Shown: one piece after another, positions 24,960 to 34,803 of the stretch
Layout of the letters: the number at the start of each line of letters is the position of its first letter
How positions within the stretch are numbered: the first letter of the stretch is position 1
From: Acidobacteriota bacterium
GTDB lineage: Bacteria > Acidobacteriota > Blastocatellia > Pyrinomonadales > Pyrinomonadaceae
Assembly: GCA_019639175.1 (NCBI GenBank)
Contig: JAHBSK010000009.1
Coordinates: forward strand, 1-64,000
Direction of reading: 5' to 3'
DNA length: 64,000 bases
Position numbers and translations under genes: made by a program
The notes under the pieces: generated by a model
Seen by the model: only the letters and a program-made list of their open reading frames with translations
Told to the model about the DNA's origin: nothing
The model's database searches: none

Positions 24960-25394
24960 TCAAGCAGGTCTAGCCGCTTTGATCCATAATTTACCGAGTT
25001 GTTTGCGGTGGGCGATCTTTTCTTCGGCATCGGGCAAGGAACGAACAAGATATTCGAGATTTATCAAGTAGTCGGACTCTCGTGTGAGTTCGCGAAACTC
25101 CGGAAGAAAGTCGGCGATCTTTGCATATATGAGAACGTGTTCGGTGTTCGCATCGAGGAACATCTTCTTGTCGATGCCGCCATTAAGCACAAGCGCGGCC
25201 GCCGTGTCCCAATATGATGTGACCATACGATAATACGCACTCGCTCGCTCACCGCTGGCGAACAGAGCGATCAGATCTTGTGCCGACTGCGGATCGAAAA
25301 CATTCGTGTACCACTGCCGCGCCGCCCGCATCTTGCTGTCGCGTCTAAGTTCATAGAGCTTCAAAATTGCCAGAGCATCACCAGATTTTGACAT
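24960..25394 (-). CDS. Uncharacterised helical protein
   Basis: 144 residues, predicted helical throughout with many Tyr, Trp and charged residues. It begins SGDALAILKLYELRRDSKMRAARQWY, and there is no signal or membrane segment. I do not recognise the family. It lies between the antitoxin and the acyl-CoA dehydrogenase genes on the same strand, 24 bases after the latter. Confidence 0.6.
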   Translation of the reverse strand: MSKSGDALAILKLYELRRDSKMRAARQWYTNVFDPQSAQDLIALFASGERASAYYRMVTSYWDTAAALVLNGGIDKKMFLDANTEHVLIYAKIADFLPEFRELTRESDYLINLEYLVRSLPDAEEKIAHRKQLGKLWIKAARPA

Positions 25395-25418
25395 ATATTT
25401 TCGCTTGGTCCTTATACC

Positions 25419-26600
25419 TCATTTCCCACTCATTATCAGCTTGGCGATGGTTTGTAGCTGCATATTCGATGTGCCTTCGTAGATGGCTCCGATCTTGCTG
25501 TCCCGCCAGAATTTTTCCACCGGATAATCTTTTACGTAGCCGTAGCCGCCGTAGAGTTCGATGGCTTTGGATGAAACGGCCTCGGCGACGCGGGAGGTGT
25601 AGAGTTTGGCGATGGCGGCCTCTTTTAGGAACGACTTACCCGCGTCTTTCAGGCGAGCGGCGTTGTATGTCAGCAGACGTGCCGCCTCGATCTCGACGGC
25701 CATTTCGGCAAGCTGAAACTGCACGGCCTGAAACGAATTGAGAGCAGAGCCAAACTGTTCGCGTTCGGCAGTGTAGCTGAGTGCAGCCTCAAATGCGCCC
25801 TGTGCTATGCCGAGCATCTGTGCGGCGATTCCGATGCGGCCTTCGTTCAGAGTTTCTATGGAAACCTTATAGCCTTTGCCGACCTCGCCTAAAACATTCT
25901 CTTTAGGCACTTTACAGTTTTCAAAAATAAGTTCTGTTGTTGACGATGCACGGATGCCCAGCTTGTCCTCTTTCTTACCGACCGAGAATCCTTCAAAACC
26001 TTTTTCGACGATGAACGCCGTGATGCCCTTGTAACCCGCTTCGGCGTCGATGGTCGCGAACACGATGAATATCTCCGCTTCGTTACCGTTCGTTATCCAG
26101 AGCTTTTGGCCGTTCAGTTCCCAATGGTCGCCTTTGTCGGCGGCCTTTGTTTTTAATGCGAATGCGTCTGAGCCTGACGACGCTTCGCTGAGGGCGTAGG
26201 CACCGACGCGGCCTTCCGCAAGTTGCGGCATATATTTTTTCTTTAGCTCGTCGCTGCCCCATTTCATGAATGCGTTTGTGACAAGCGTGTTGTGAACGTC
26301 AACAAAAACCGAAACACTCGCATCAACGCGGGCAAGCTCTTCGATCGCCAATATCGCGTTAAAGATCGTCGAACCGGCGCCGCCAAATTCCTCCGGCGAT
26401 TCTATCGCCATCAGCCCAAGCTCAAAGCATTGTTTGATAAGTTCGGGGTCGAGTTTCGCGGCGTGTTCCATTGCCTCGACGCGCGGACGAACTTCGCCCT
26501 CGGCAAATTCGCGAACCGAAGCGCGAAACAATTCCTCTTCTTCGGAAAGAACCGTTAAACCAAGATTTGTTAATGCCGATGCGGCAGCGGATGAAGTCAT
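25419..26600 (-). CDS. Acyl-CoA dehydrogenase
   Basis: 393 residues from ATG 26600. It contains the family signatures: ALSEASSGSDAFALKTKA, LWITNGNEAEIFIVFA (FAD-binding middle domain) and the C-terminal AIELYGGYGYVKDYPVEKFWRD. The catalytic Glu lies in GAIYEGTSNMQ, as in short-chain/butyryl-CoA dehydrogenases. It oxidises acyl-CoA to trans-2-enoyl-CoA, passing electrons to ETF. No beta-oxidation partners are adjacent. A GAGG element lies about nine bases upstream. Confidence 0.94.
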   Translation of the reverse strand: MTSSAAASALTNLGLTVLSEEEELFRASVREFAEGEVRPRVEAMEHAAKLDPELIKQCFELGLMAIESPEEFGGAGSTIFNAILAIEELARVDASVSVFVDVHNTLVTNAFMKWGSDELKKKYMPQLAEGRVGAYALSEASSGSDAFALKTKAADKGDHWELNGQKLWITNGNEAEIFIVFATIDAEAGYKGITAFIVEKGFEGFSVGKKEDKLGIRASSTTELIFENCKVPKENVLGEVGKGYKVSIETLNEGRIGIAAQMLGIAQGAFEAALSYTAEREQFGSALNSFQAVQFQLAEMAVEIEAARLLTYNAARLKDAGKSFLKEAAIAKLYTSRVAEAVSSKAIELYGGYGYVKDYPVEKFWRDSKIGAIYEGTSNMQLQTIAKLIMSGK

Positions 26601-26682
26601 AACCAAAAACCTCTTTTCAGATAAAAAATTGTGATATTGATAATATTATACGAAAAACGCGGCGGATGTCAGGCGACGGAAA

Positions 26683-28899
26683 CTATTGCGGCAGCGAGAT
26701 CAAAACCACGTCCGCCGTGCTGCCGCCTTTTGATATGACCAGATCGGTACCGGCCATCGACCAGTCAAAATTGTATATCCGTTCATTAGGCGTGGAAAAT
26801 ATCGTTTGCGGTTCTGCCTTGTCGTCATCGGTCGGCTGCCTTATTATCGAGCTGCCTTTCAGATAATCAAATGTGCGCCCGCCCGATGTAAAGCGGATCA
26901 GCGTGGCAGATGTGACGATGTTCACCGTCCTGACCTTTTTCGAGCCGGAAAGATCCAGCATTCCTATCTTTATCGGGACGGACGAGATCTCATCGGGGTC
27001 GGGCATGTCGGCGTTCGTTTCGCGGTAAACGAACGCAAGATATTGGCCGTCCGGTGACGTTTCAAAAAAATGCATCGGCGCAAAATCAACCGCCTCATAA
27101 ATGGTTTCGACCGCATTGTTGGAAAGATCCACGCGGCGTATCTCGCTTCGGCCGCCGCTTCTTGCCAAAAAATAAAGGTGCTGACCGTCATGTGAAAGCG
27201 CCGGATACCAGTGCGATTCGCCCTGACCTGAGGTCATCGGCACCGGCTCGGTTCCGTCATGGCCTATTCGCCAAATGCGGGCCGCTCCGTCCCTGTTCGA
27301 GGAAAGATAGATATACCGACCGTCGGACGAAGATGCCACCTGAGTGTTCCTCGGGCCGTTGTTGTGTGTCAACCGGACGTGAGAATCGCCGGAAATGGAG
27401 ACCGTCCAAAGGTCGCGTTCCACCTCTTCGCGTTTGTCGTAAACTATGCGGTCCTCAGTGGCAAAATCCAGATCGGCCATCGCAAAATGGCCGTAGGTTC
27501 CGGACGTAAGCGGCTTGCCGGAATTTATATCGGCATTGCGATACAGCCAGACGTTCGCCGTAGTGTCCGACTTTTCGGTGACAAGATGCCTGCCGTCTGC
27601 CGAGATGGAAAGGCCGTTATATAAATTCAGGTCGTTTGTGACCTTGGTGACAGTTCCGGACGGAATCGACACACGCCAAAGCTGGCGGCCTTTTTCAGGT
27701 TCTTTTGACAGGGCAAAGATAGTTTTTCCGTCCGGCCCCCAGGCCATGTGAAACAGTTTATTGAGTTCCGTTTTTATCGCAGATGTTTTTCCGGTTTCGA
27801 CCTCGGCAATGTTGATCTCTGATCTCGATTCCGAGCCGGTGCTGTCCAAAAATGCGATCGCGTTGCCGTCAGGAGACCATTCCGGCGCGACCATCATAAA
27901 GAACTGCTTAGGTTCACGTGCCTCCACCAGAATTCTTTCCTCATCGGTTGCAAGGTCGCGGATCAGCAGCATTTCACGGTTGGCGGCGGCGTCGGCCCTG
28001 AAATATGCAAGGTGTTTTCCGTCGGGCGAGACGCTGAAATTTCCCCAAACATTCTGGGCGACAAGCGTCGGGTCTCCGCCAAAATAGGAGACGCGATGAA
28101 CCGCTCGCCCCGTGCGCCAGAGGCCTCTTATACGAAAGAACAAGTCCTTGCCGTCGTGAGAAAATCTAACTACGCCGGGGACAAGCCCGCCGCCAATATC
28201 GACCGCAACATCGTTTCCCGCTCCGACATCCATCAGGCGAACGCCGCCTTTTTCCGTTCGTCTGTCGATGTATGCAACAAAACGGCCGTTGGGCGAGATG
28301 GTCGGCGAAATGGCCGTGCCGGTATCGGTCAGGCTTTTTAACACGATCTGTCCCGATGGCGACCCGCCTGTTTCGCGGGCTTTCCTGAGCGAATATCCGG
28401 CAACGATAAGTATCGCCAGAACGGCCATCCCGAGAGCGGCAAACCGCGCCGCTTTTTTTGCAAGAATGCGGCGATTTTTGCTGACGATGTCCCGCTCGTC
28501 GGTTGAAAGATCTTCGGTGTTTTGCGCCGGTTCGTCAGGCTTTTCCGGAACGGTGTGTTCAGCCTCAGCCCGGTCAATTTGCCGTGTGTTCACCGGAGCG
28601 ACAAATCTGTACCCTTTTCTCGGAACCGTTTCGATGAATCTCTTTTCCTTTCCAAATATCTGGCGTATCGAATAGATATTCTGCGAAAGGTTGCTTTCCT
28701 CAACAAAGGTTTCCGCCCAGACCGAATCCAGTATCTCTTCCTTTGAAACAACGCTGCCCGCGTTCTCAACCAGGATCAGCAGCGTGTCAAAGACCTTTGG
28801 CGGCAGAGGAATGAGTTCATCGCCACGCCAGAGGTTCTTTTCCCTGGAGTTCAGCAGATAACCGTCAAACTCGTATAAGTTGTTGATCCTATTGGCCAT
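26683..28899 (-). CDS. Winged-helix DNA-binding / TolB-like propeller transmembrane regulator
   Basis: 738 residues in three parts. Residues about 5-105 form an OmpR/CadC-type winged helix, with PPKVFDTLLILVENAGSVVSKEEIL and ETVPRKGYRF. A single membrane helix lies at about 155-172 (FAALGMAVLAILIVAGY). The outer portion, about 190-738, is a beta propeller with repeated SPDGxxxAF-type PD40 motifs. The layout resembles CadC-like one-component sensors. It is especially abundant in Acidobacteria. It would bind DNA in the cytosol and sense an unknown ligand outside. Confidence 0.9.
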   Translation of the reverse strand: MANRINNLYEFDGYLLNSREKNLWRGDELIPLPPKVFDTLLILVENAGSVVSKEEILDSVWAETFVEESNLSQNIYSIRQIFGKEKRFIETVPRKGYRFVAPVNTRQIDRAEAEHTVPEKPDEPAQNTEDLSTDERDIVSKNRRILAKKAARFAALGMAVLAILIVAGYSLRKARETGGSPSGQIVLKSLTDTGTAISPTISPNGRFVAYIDRRTEKGGVRLMDVGAGNDVAVDIGGGLVPGVVRFSHDGKDLFFRIRGLWRTGRAVHRVSYFGGDPTLVAQNVWGNFSVSPDGKHLAYFRADAAANREMLLIRDLATDEERILVEAREPKQFFMMVAPEWSPDGNAIAFLDSTGSESRSEINIAEVETGKTSAIKTELNKLFHMAWGPDGKTIFALSKEPEKGRQLWRVSIPSGTVTKVTNDLNLYNGLSISADGRHLVTEKSDTTANVWLYRNADINSGKPLTSGTYGHFAMADLDFATEDRIVYDKREEVERDLWTVSISGDSHVRLTHNNGPRNTQVASSSDGRYIYLSSNRDGAARIWRIGHDGTEPVPMTSGQGESHWYPALSHDGQHLYFLARSGGRSEIRRVDLSNNAVETIYEAVDFAPMHFFETSPDGQYLAFVYRETNADMPDPDEISSVPIKIGMLDLSGSKKVRTVNIVTSATLIRFTSGGRTFDYLKGSSIIRQPTDDDKAEPQTIFSTPNERIYNFDWSMAGTDLVISKGGSTADVVLISLPQ

Positions 28900-29049
28900 A
28901 CGGGAATCTCAAGAAAATATTGAGAAAAAAATCAGGCATTCTTGAAGATTTTCAGACCGGTGAAATCTATGATTTTGCTCTTTAGGAGGCGGTGAGACCT
29001 CAGTTTCAATATTACATTTCTACTCCCGAATCAGCAAAAAGTATCTATG

Positions 29050-29718
29050 ATGGAAAATTCTTCACTGAACGATCACGGCAATGCTCAGCCTGCAAAAAGT
29101 CGAAAATGGATCTACGTGATAATTGCGGTTTGCGTTGTCGCTCTGATCGGAGCTTTTGCTATCGTTGCCGCCGCAATAGGTATTTATTTTTATACCTATA
29201 AGTCAAAGCCGTCACCGCCGCCTTTTGAACGGCCCGCAAATATGCGGACAGCCAACTCCTCAGGATCGGCGAATAACCGGCCCGGTACGCGCTCGAACGG
29301 CTCGCCGACCGATAATCTTGTCAACGCGATCCGTTCACGGAGCAAGGTCGGGAGTTTCGACCTTCAGAATGTTGTTCCGACTATCTCGACGCCGACATTT
29401 ACCAACACGATCGGCGAAGCAAAAGGAATATACGTTTCCGGAGGCAAGACCATCACGTTCACCGTTGCGGAATATCGAAACAAGGCCCAGGCAGCGGTGT
29501 ATCTGACCCGTTTGATGAGAGAGAGGTCGGAAAAAGGAGCCAAGATCCTGAGCAAGGCCAAGGTCAGCCAAAACGGCATCAACGGTTCTTTTCAGGACGA
29601 CAAACAAACCTATTACGGATTCTGCAACTGGCCTGCCGGCAAGGCTTCTCTTTGTCATCTGATCGCAGGTGACGATGCCGCCGTTGTCGAAGAGTTTCGT
29701 CAGGCCCTGCAGCCATAG
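29050..29718 (+). CDS. Single-pass membrane protein of unknown function
   Basis: 222 residues from ATG 29050. A basic N-terminus precedes one membrane segment (about 22-48, WIYVIIAVCVVALIGAFAIV). A disordered Pro/Ser/Asn/Arg linker and an exported domain of about 130 residues follow. That domain contains SGGKTITFTVAEYRN and FCNWPAGKASLCHLIAG with two cysteines. The family is not recognised. It starts a three-gene rightward group with the two following genes. Confidence 0.65.
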   Translation: MENSSLNDHGNAQPAKSRKWIYVIIAVCVVALIGAFAIVAAAIGIYFYTYKSKPSPPPFERPANMRTANSSGSANNRPGTRSNGSPTDNLVNAIRSRSKVGSFDLQNVVPTISTPTFTNTIGEAKGIYVSGGKTITFTVAEYRNKAQAAVYLTRLMRERSEKGAKILSKAKVSQNGINGSFQDDKQTYYGFCNWPAGKASLCHLIAGDDAAVVEEFRQALQP

Positions 29719-29756
29719 ATCCGTAAAAATTCACAAAAAAGAAAAAAAGGAAATAA

Positions 29757-31130
29757 ATGATGTACAGAACAACAGCGATCTTTATCTTATTGATCTTCTC
29801 AGTATCGGTTTCGGCGCAGATAAGGCTGCGTTTGCCAAAAGTGGAAATTCCCAAAAAAGAGAATGTTCAGGAAACCGTCGATAAAGCCGCAGGCACGACA
29901 CCTGCGGCAGCGGCCGGTTCGTCGCGCCGGAGTTCCAACCGGCAGATGGTCATTGATGACGGGTTTACCTTTTTTGACGCAGAGCCTTTGCAGGAATACA
30001 GCAATCAGCTCCGCCGCCAGGTCGGCATCGGCTGGTATCTCAAATCGCATCTGCGGATGTTTGGGACGGTTCCGAACCGCAGTGCGTTCAAGCTCGTCGT
30101 CAGCAAAGCAGGCCGCGATCTTGCCGTAATCCGATGCGAAGGAACACCTTACCGCAAAGGCGAAGACCCCGTGCCGGAAAACCGCAATCGGCCGGACGAT
30201 GACTATATTTTAACGAACCAACGCGGTTGCGAGGACAAGACCAAAGCCATCAAAGACACAGGAAAAATGGATGTAAAGGTCTATTTCGTCAATGGCAATA
30301 CTGATGAGGAAAAACTGCTCAGGACATACAAGATCGATGTCCGCGAGGCGACCCGCGTGCGCGGTTTGGCGACCGCACCGGTGCCTGATGTGCCGCATTA
30401 CTACATTCAGCGTCATGCCGAAACATCCGCCGCGATCCTTTATGTTCGCCCGAGAGGTATGAACCAGCGTTTGGGGCCGAACTATTTTCGCGAAGCTGGT
30501 GACGGCGATTTTAACAGCGAGATCGAAATATACTTCAATATCTCGCCCGAAAAACAGGTGAACCGCCTGCGAGGCATGGCAACAAGATGTTCTGTCAATG
30601 GAACTTTTCTGAATTTTCCCGGCCCAAGCCCTTATTCAGACGAAAATCGCCTTCGTATGATGCGTGTCGAATGGGGAATATATACAGATAGGCTTGCTCC
30701 GCAATATAAACGTGCCAATGAATATATGGACGAAGTTTCGTTCGTTCAATACCAGCTTCGGCTTCCGCTATTGATCAAAGACGATGCTGCAAATAATCGA
30801 CTTGGAATGGCCGATCATAAAGGCAACTGGGAATGTTCTATCAGGCAGAACGGCGAAACAATTCGGACATTTCGCTGGAAGACCGGCAGTGACGGAATGC
30901 CGATAGCACATCAGGAACAGACGTCCGGTAATGTAAACCTCGGTTATAACGGCTACCTGATCGAGGCGGAAGTTCCCGCAGGAGGAAGCTCCGTTGACCA
31001 CCGCCTTTTGCCGTTGCCCAACGACGGTGTTTTTTATGGCATTCCATGGACCTCCGCAGAAGGAAAGGCCGCCGCCGGAAAGGTTCCTACCAAAGGCAGG
31101 CCATATCACGTTCCTTCTACCAGGAGATAA
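29757..31130 (+). CDS. Secreted protein of unknown function
   Basis: 457 residues with a signal peptide (TTAIFILLIFSVSVSAQ) and a short Ala/Ser-rich region after it. The rest is predicted as mixed strand, with several regions rich in aromatic and charged residues. A conserved-looking FRWKTGSDGMPIAHQEQ lies near residue 375. I do not recognise a domain. A GGA ribosome site lies directly before the ATG. It is 38 bases after the previous gene and 12 bases before the M15-like peptidase, so the three look co-transcribed. Confidence 0.75.
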   Translation: MMYRTTAIFILLIFSVSVSAQIRLRLPKVEIPKKENVQETVDKAAGTTPAAAAGSSRRSSNRQMVIDDGFTFFDAEPLQEYSNQLRRQVGIGWYLKSHLRMFGTVPNRSAFKLVVSKAGRDLAVIRCEGTPYRKGEDPVPENRNRPDDDYILTNQRGCEDKTKAIKDTGKMDVKVYFVNGNTDEEKLLRTYKIDVREATRVRGLATAPVPDVPHYYIQRHAETSAAILYVRPRGMNQRLGPNYFREAGDGDFNSEIEIYFNISPEKQVNRLRGMATRCSVNGTFLNFPGPSPYSDENRLRMMRVEWGIYTDRLAPQYKRANEYMDEVSFVQYQLRLPLLIKDDAANNRLGMADHKGNWECSIRQNGETIRTFRWKTGSDGMPIAHQEQTSGNVNLGYNGYLIEAEVPAGGSSVDHRLLPLPNDGVFYGIPWTSAEGKAAAGKVPTKGRPYHVPSTRR

Positions 31131-31142
31131 CAAGGGGGCAAC

Positions 31143-31589
31143 ATGGCAGTAAACTATAACGGAAAGACCGTTTCTGACGAAGAAGTAAAAAACGTCCTTG
31201 AAGCAATTTCAGAATATTTTGGTAAAGATGTAAATGTAACGTCAGGAGATCGCGGTACGGCGTTGTCTATCGGTGCAGGTTCAAAGAGCCTGCATCTGCA
31301 AAATCGTGCCGCAGATTTTCATGTTCAGGACTATGACGACGCTACCGCGTATTTGCATATCAAGGTGTTCGCGTCACAGTTTTTCAAAACAGGTGAAAGG
31401 TATGAGTTCATCTGGCATGGCCCGCATACCAATACCAGCGGACAGCATTTGCACCTGGGACGTTCCGGTTCCAACGCCAACGGGTATGTGAAATTCCTGA
31501 AAGAGGGAGTCACCTCAGAAGGCTCCGGTGTATATGCAAGGGATGCGGTAATGCAGATGGTCTGGTCCGCCCGAAGCGATTCGGCATGA
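31143..31589 (+). CDS. Peptidase M15-like protein (D-Ala-D-Ala carboxypeptidase/endolysin fold)
   Basis: 148 residues. Zinc-ligand motifs of the M15 group are visible: SLHLQNRAADF (His-x6-Asp) near residue 42 and GQHLHLG near residue 98. M15 enzymes cut peptidoglycan cross-peptides. No signal peptide is present, unlike its upstream neighbours, so export might use another route, or the protein could act on internal or released murein. It follows the secreted 457-residue protein by 12 bases. The activity is inferred from motifs alone. Confidence 0.75.
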   Translation: MAVNYNGKTVSDEEVKNVLEAISEYFGKDVNVTSGDRGTALSIGAGSKSLHLQNRAADFHVQDYDDATAYLHIKVFASQFFKTGERYEFIWHGPHTNTSGQHLHLGRSGSNANGYVKFLKEGVTSEGSGVYARDAVMQMVWSARSDSA

Positions 31590-31686
31590 TCGACCATAAA
31601 GAAGAGTCAGGTTCGCAGGATTTGCCGATACCCGTGAAAAAAAGCTAGCATCTAAGTTTAGTTTTTGCGGACAGAAGGCAGATCCA

Positions 31687-32742
31687 TTGAACCTTGATGC
31701 CACGGAAAAATCAGACGGGCAGAAGATCAGGCCCGAACTATCAGGCCGATTGAAGATATTGGCGGTCGTTGGGACCATCTTCGGGATCGGCCTTTTTGCC
31801 GTGTTCGTCTATTCCGCCGGTGTCGGCCAGATCGCGGAAAGCGTTTCGCGGTTCGGCCTATTCGGCTTTGCGGTCATCCTTGGCATTTTCTTTTTGCGGA
31901 TATGTTTACGGGCGTCGGCTTGGGCGCTGTCCGTTTACGAACCGTATTCGCTGAGGCTTCGCGACACAGTTCCCGCCGTTATCATCGGTGAGGTGATGAG
32001 TACCGTGATACCGATAGGCATAGTCGTCAGCGGAACGGCAAAGGCCGTCGCCGTTCGCCGCCACGTTCCGCTGGTTGTCGGGCTGTCATCTGTTGCGACG
32101 GAAAATCTGTTTTACAGCATGACGACAAGTATGCTGCTGATACTCGGCGCTCTTACATTTGTCCGCACGTTCGATATCGATCCGGGAGTGGCGATAGGAA
32201 TAGATATTTTAATCGGGTCGATGATAGCCATGCTTATTTTCCTGATCCTGATGGTCATCAGGCAATGGCATTTTGCCAGTGAGCTTTGCGAATGGCTTTA
32301 CAGAAAAGGCATCCTGAAAGGCATTCTGGAAAGCGGCCGTCTGCAGGTCCGTTTGTTCGAAAATCTTGTTTACGGTTTTTATCGCCATCACCCAAAGCGG
32401 TTCATTCCGATCATATTGATAGAATGCTCTTTTCATTTGTTGGGCATACTGGAGGTCTGGTTCGTTCTTTCCCGTATCACCGAAAGCGGTGCGACATTTC
32501 TGAACGCTTTTCTTCTGGAATCGGTGAACCGCCTTATTTCGATAGTGTTCAAACTGATCCCTTTCCTTTTGGGAGTTGACGAGGCCGGTGCGCAAATGGT
32601 GGCTGAGACGTTGGCGATCGGAGCCGGTGTCGGCGTAACGCTCGCCATTATCCGAAAAGGAAGAATGCTTTTTTGGGCGATGATCGGCTTTATGCTCATC
32701 TTAAAGCGCGGGCTGAAATTCAGCCGTTTGCTCGGACAGTGA
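31687..32742 (+). CDS. Lysylphosphatidylglycerol synthase-type flippase domain membrane protein
   Basis: 351 residues starting at TTG 31687 behind a GAAGG element. About eight membrane helices are visible, including FGIGLFAVFVYSAGV and AVILGIFFLRICLRASAWAL. The pattern matches the UPF0104/MprF flippase-domain family, without the soluble lysyl-transferase half. Members move or bind lipids in the inner membrane; the substrate cannot be predicted. It is divergent from no gene and converges on the SLC13 transporter gene. Confidence 0.8.
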   Translation: MNLDATEKSDGQKIRPELSGRLKILAVVGTIFGIGLFAVFVYSAGVGQIAESVSRFGLFGFAVILGIFFLRICLRASAWALSVYEPYSLRLRDTVPAVIIGEVMSTVIPIGIVVSGTAKAVAVRRHVPLVVGLSSVATENLFYSMTTSMLLILGALTFVRTFDIDPGVAIGIDILIGSMIAMLIFLILMVIRQWHFASELCEWLYRKGILKGILESGRLQVRLFENLVYGFYRHHPKRFIPIILIECSFHLLGILEVWFVLSRITESGATFLNAFLLESVNRLISIVFKLIPFLLGVDEAGAQMVAETLAIGAGVGVTLAIIRKGRMLFWAMIGFMLILKRGLKFSRLLGQ

Positions 32743-32770
32743 TGGCGAAGAATTCAAACTGCGTCCGACA

Positions 32771-34567
32771 TCATTGCTGATATATCGGCCACAGATAAGG
32801 AACCAGCAGCATTGCCACTACAAAAACGATCACCGTCAGCAACGTGCCGACCTTGACGAAATCCATGAACTTATACCTGCCCGGCGTATAGACCAGGACA
32901 CATGCAGGTTCCAGCGGCGTTATGAATGAGAACGAGGCGGCGTAAGTTACCATTATCGCGAACGTGCGCGGATTAAGCCCCATTGCCACAGCCGTCTGAA
33001 CGGCAACCGGCAGCACGACCAAAGCGGCCGCCTGATTTGACATCGGCTGCGTTAGAAAAACGGTCAGGAGGAAGAATCCAGCAATAACGGGCAACGCGCC
33101 ATACTGGCCAAAATTTGTTTGGATCAAATTAGCCAGTACCTGATCGGTTCCGGTCTGTTCCATCGCGACGCCAAAGCTCATCATACAGGCGATCAGAACC
33201 AGCAGCCTGAAATCTATCAGCGAATACATCTCAGAATAGCGAACTGTTTTCGTTCCCAGTAAGAGCAGCACGCCTGCGAGAACGGCTATTGCCAGAGGTA
33301 TGTCTATGCCAATGGTGATCTTTGAAACTGAAAGGCCAAGGAAAAGCAGAAAGGCGCTGATGGCCCATTTGCGTTTATCCAGACGCATGCTCTTTGCCGA
33401 AACGTCCTCAAGCATCAGGACCTCATTATCGACAACAAGCTGTTCTACCTTGTCACGCGATCCCTGAACCAGAAGAACATCGCCGAACTTAAGCACCGCG
33501 TCAGAGAGTTTTTCCATAAAGGTCTCACCATGGCGATTGATGGCAAGGACCGTCATGTCGTAGTTCTGTCTGAACCGCAAAGCCCTCAGGTTTTGTCCGA
33601 CCAGAAATGAATCACGCATCACCAAAACCTCAAAAAGTTCGATAGGGCCGCTTTTCAGCGCATCGTCATTGAGCCTGAAATCAGGCCTGATCTCCAATCC
33701 CGCCTCTTCCTTTACGCGGAGGATGTCGGTTATCTTGCCCTGAACGATCAACAGGTCGTTGGCACGGATCTTTTCATCGGACTGAGGAGCGACACGCCTT
33801 TTGTCATCGCGTATATAACCAATGACGTTCAATCCAAGATCAGCGTATATATTTGATTCGCCAAGTGTCTTGCCGACCAGCCTCGAATCGTAAAGCACCA
33901 GCAGCTCGGATATGTATTCGCGGATGCTGTACTGGTCTGTCAATGACTCTTCTCCGCCCCGTGTCGGCAGCATTTTGCGTCCTATTACAAGCATGTACGC
34001 AATACCGGTAAGAGCTATCATCACACCGACCGGCGTCAGTTCGAACATTGAGATGGCTTCGTAGCCGTATCGCTGGATCGTGCCGCTGACGGCCAGATTT
34101 GTAGATGTGCCGATCAGTGTACAGCTTCCGCCGAGAATGGCCCCGAAAGCTAGCGGCATCAGCAGTTTTGACGGAGCGATCTTTGCCTTTGCCGCCAGCC
34201 CGATGACCACCGGCAGGAACATTGCTGTGGTTGTCGTGTTCTTCAGCACTGACGCCGAGACGGCCGCCATTGCCATTATCAGCGTGGTCAGCAATAGGAC
34301 GTTATTGCCCGCTATCTGATGCAGGCGTCGTCCCAGCAGGTCAACTATGCCCGTCTTTATCAGCCCGCCAACCAGAATAAAAAGGCCGCCGATCGTAATG
34401 ATTATGTCATTGCCAAACCCCGCCACGGCCTGCTGGACTGTCAGCACCTGTGTCAGTACCAGGGCCATCACCAAAAGGATGCCGACAACATCGACCGGCA
34501 GCTTTTCGGTGGCGAAAAGCGTTATGGCCAGGACAAGGAGAACCAGAGTTATAGCTGTTTCAGACAT
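32771..34567 (-). CDS. SLC13/DASS-family anion transporter with TrkA-C domains
   Basis: 598 residues. The N-terminal half has about six membrane segments and the C-terminal half the rest. A central cytosolic block (about 220-395) holds two TrkA-C (RCK_C) domains. Their signatures are LVGKTLGESNIYADLGLNVIG and FLVGQNLRALRFRQNYDMTVLAI. Key transporter regions are SVLKNTTTTAMFLPV, GGSCTLIGTSTNLAVSG and FLTQPMSNQAAALVVLPVA. It likely imports dicarboxylates, sulfate or other anions; the ion is not determined. Confidence 0.9.
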   Translation of the reverse strand: MSETAITLVLLVLAITLFATEKLPVDVVGILLVMALVLTQVLTVQQAVAGFGNDIIITIGGLFILVGGLIKTGIVDLLGRRLHQIAGNNVLLLTTLIMAMAAVSASVLKNTTTTAMFLPVVIGLAAKAKIAPSKLLMPLAFGAILGGSCTLIGTSTNLAVSGTIQRYGYEAISMFELTPVGVMIALTGIAYMLVIGRKMLPTRGGEESLTDQYSIREYISELLVLYDSRLVGKTLGESNIYADLGLNVIGYIRDDKRRVAPQSDEKIRANDLLIVQGKITDILRVKEEAGLEIRPDFRLNDDALKSGPIELFEVLVMRDSFLVGQNLRALRFRQNYDMTVLAINRHGETFMEKLSDAVLKFGDVLLVQGSRDKVEQLVVDNEVLMLEDVSAKSMRLDKRKWAISAFLLFLGLSVSKITIGIDIPLAIAVLAGVLLLLGTKTVRYSEMYSLIDFRLLVLIACMMSFGVAMEQTGTDQVLANLIQTNFGQYGALPVIAGFFLLTVFLTQPMSNQAAALVVLPVAVQTAVAMGLNPRTFAIMVTYAASFSFITPLEPACVLVYTPGRYKFMDFVKVGTLLTVIVFVVAMLLVPYLWPIYQQ

Positions 34568-34803
34568 TTGCGAACAGAGACCGGTCTTTTTCGATTTTAT
34601 TTTAAAAGGATGTCGTGATTAAATCAGAGGCTGAACAGGAACCAAGATACGTTCCTTTGGCAAAACATTTGAGGCGGCGCCTCTAAGCCGCGACCGTACT
34701 TAAGCTTGCGAACGATTTTGTTAAGGCATTATCGCAAAAATAAGCAAAAACTTGAAACCGGATGGAACACGCGGGCCGCACAGATCATTTTGGAGAAGAA
34801 ACA

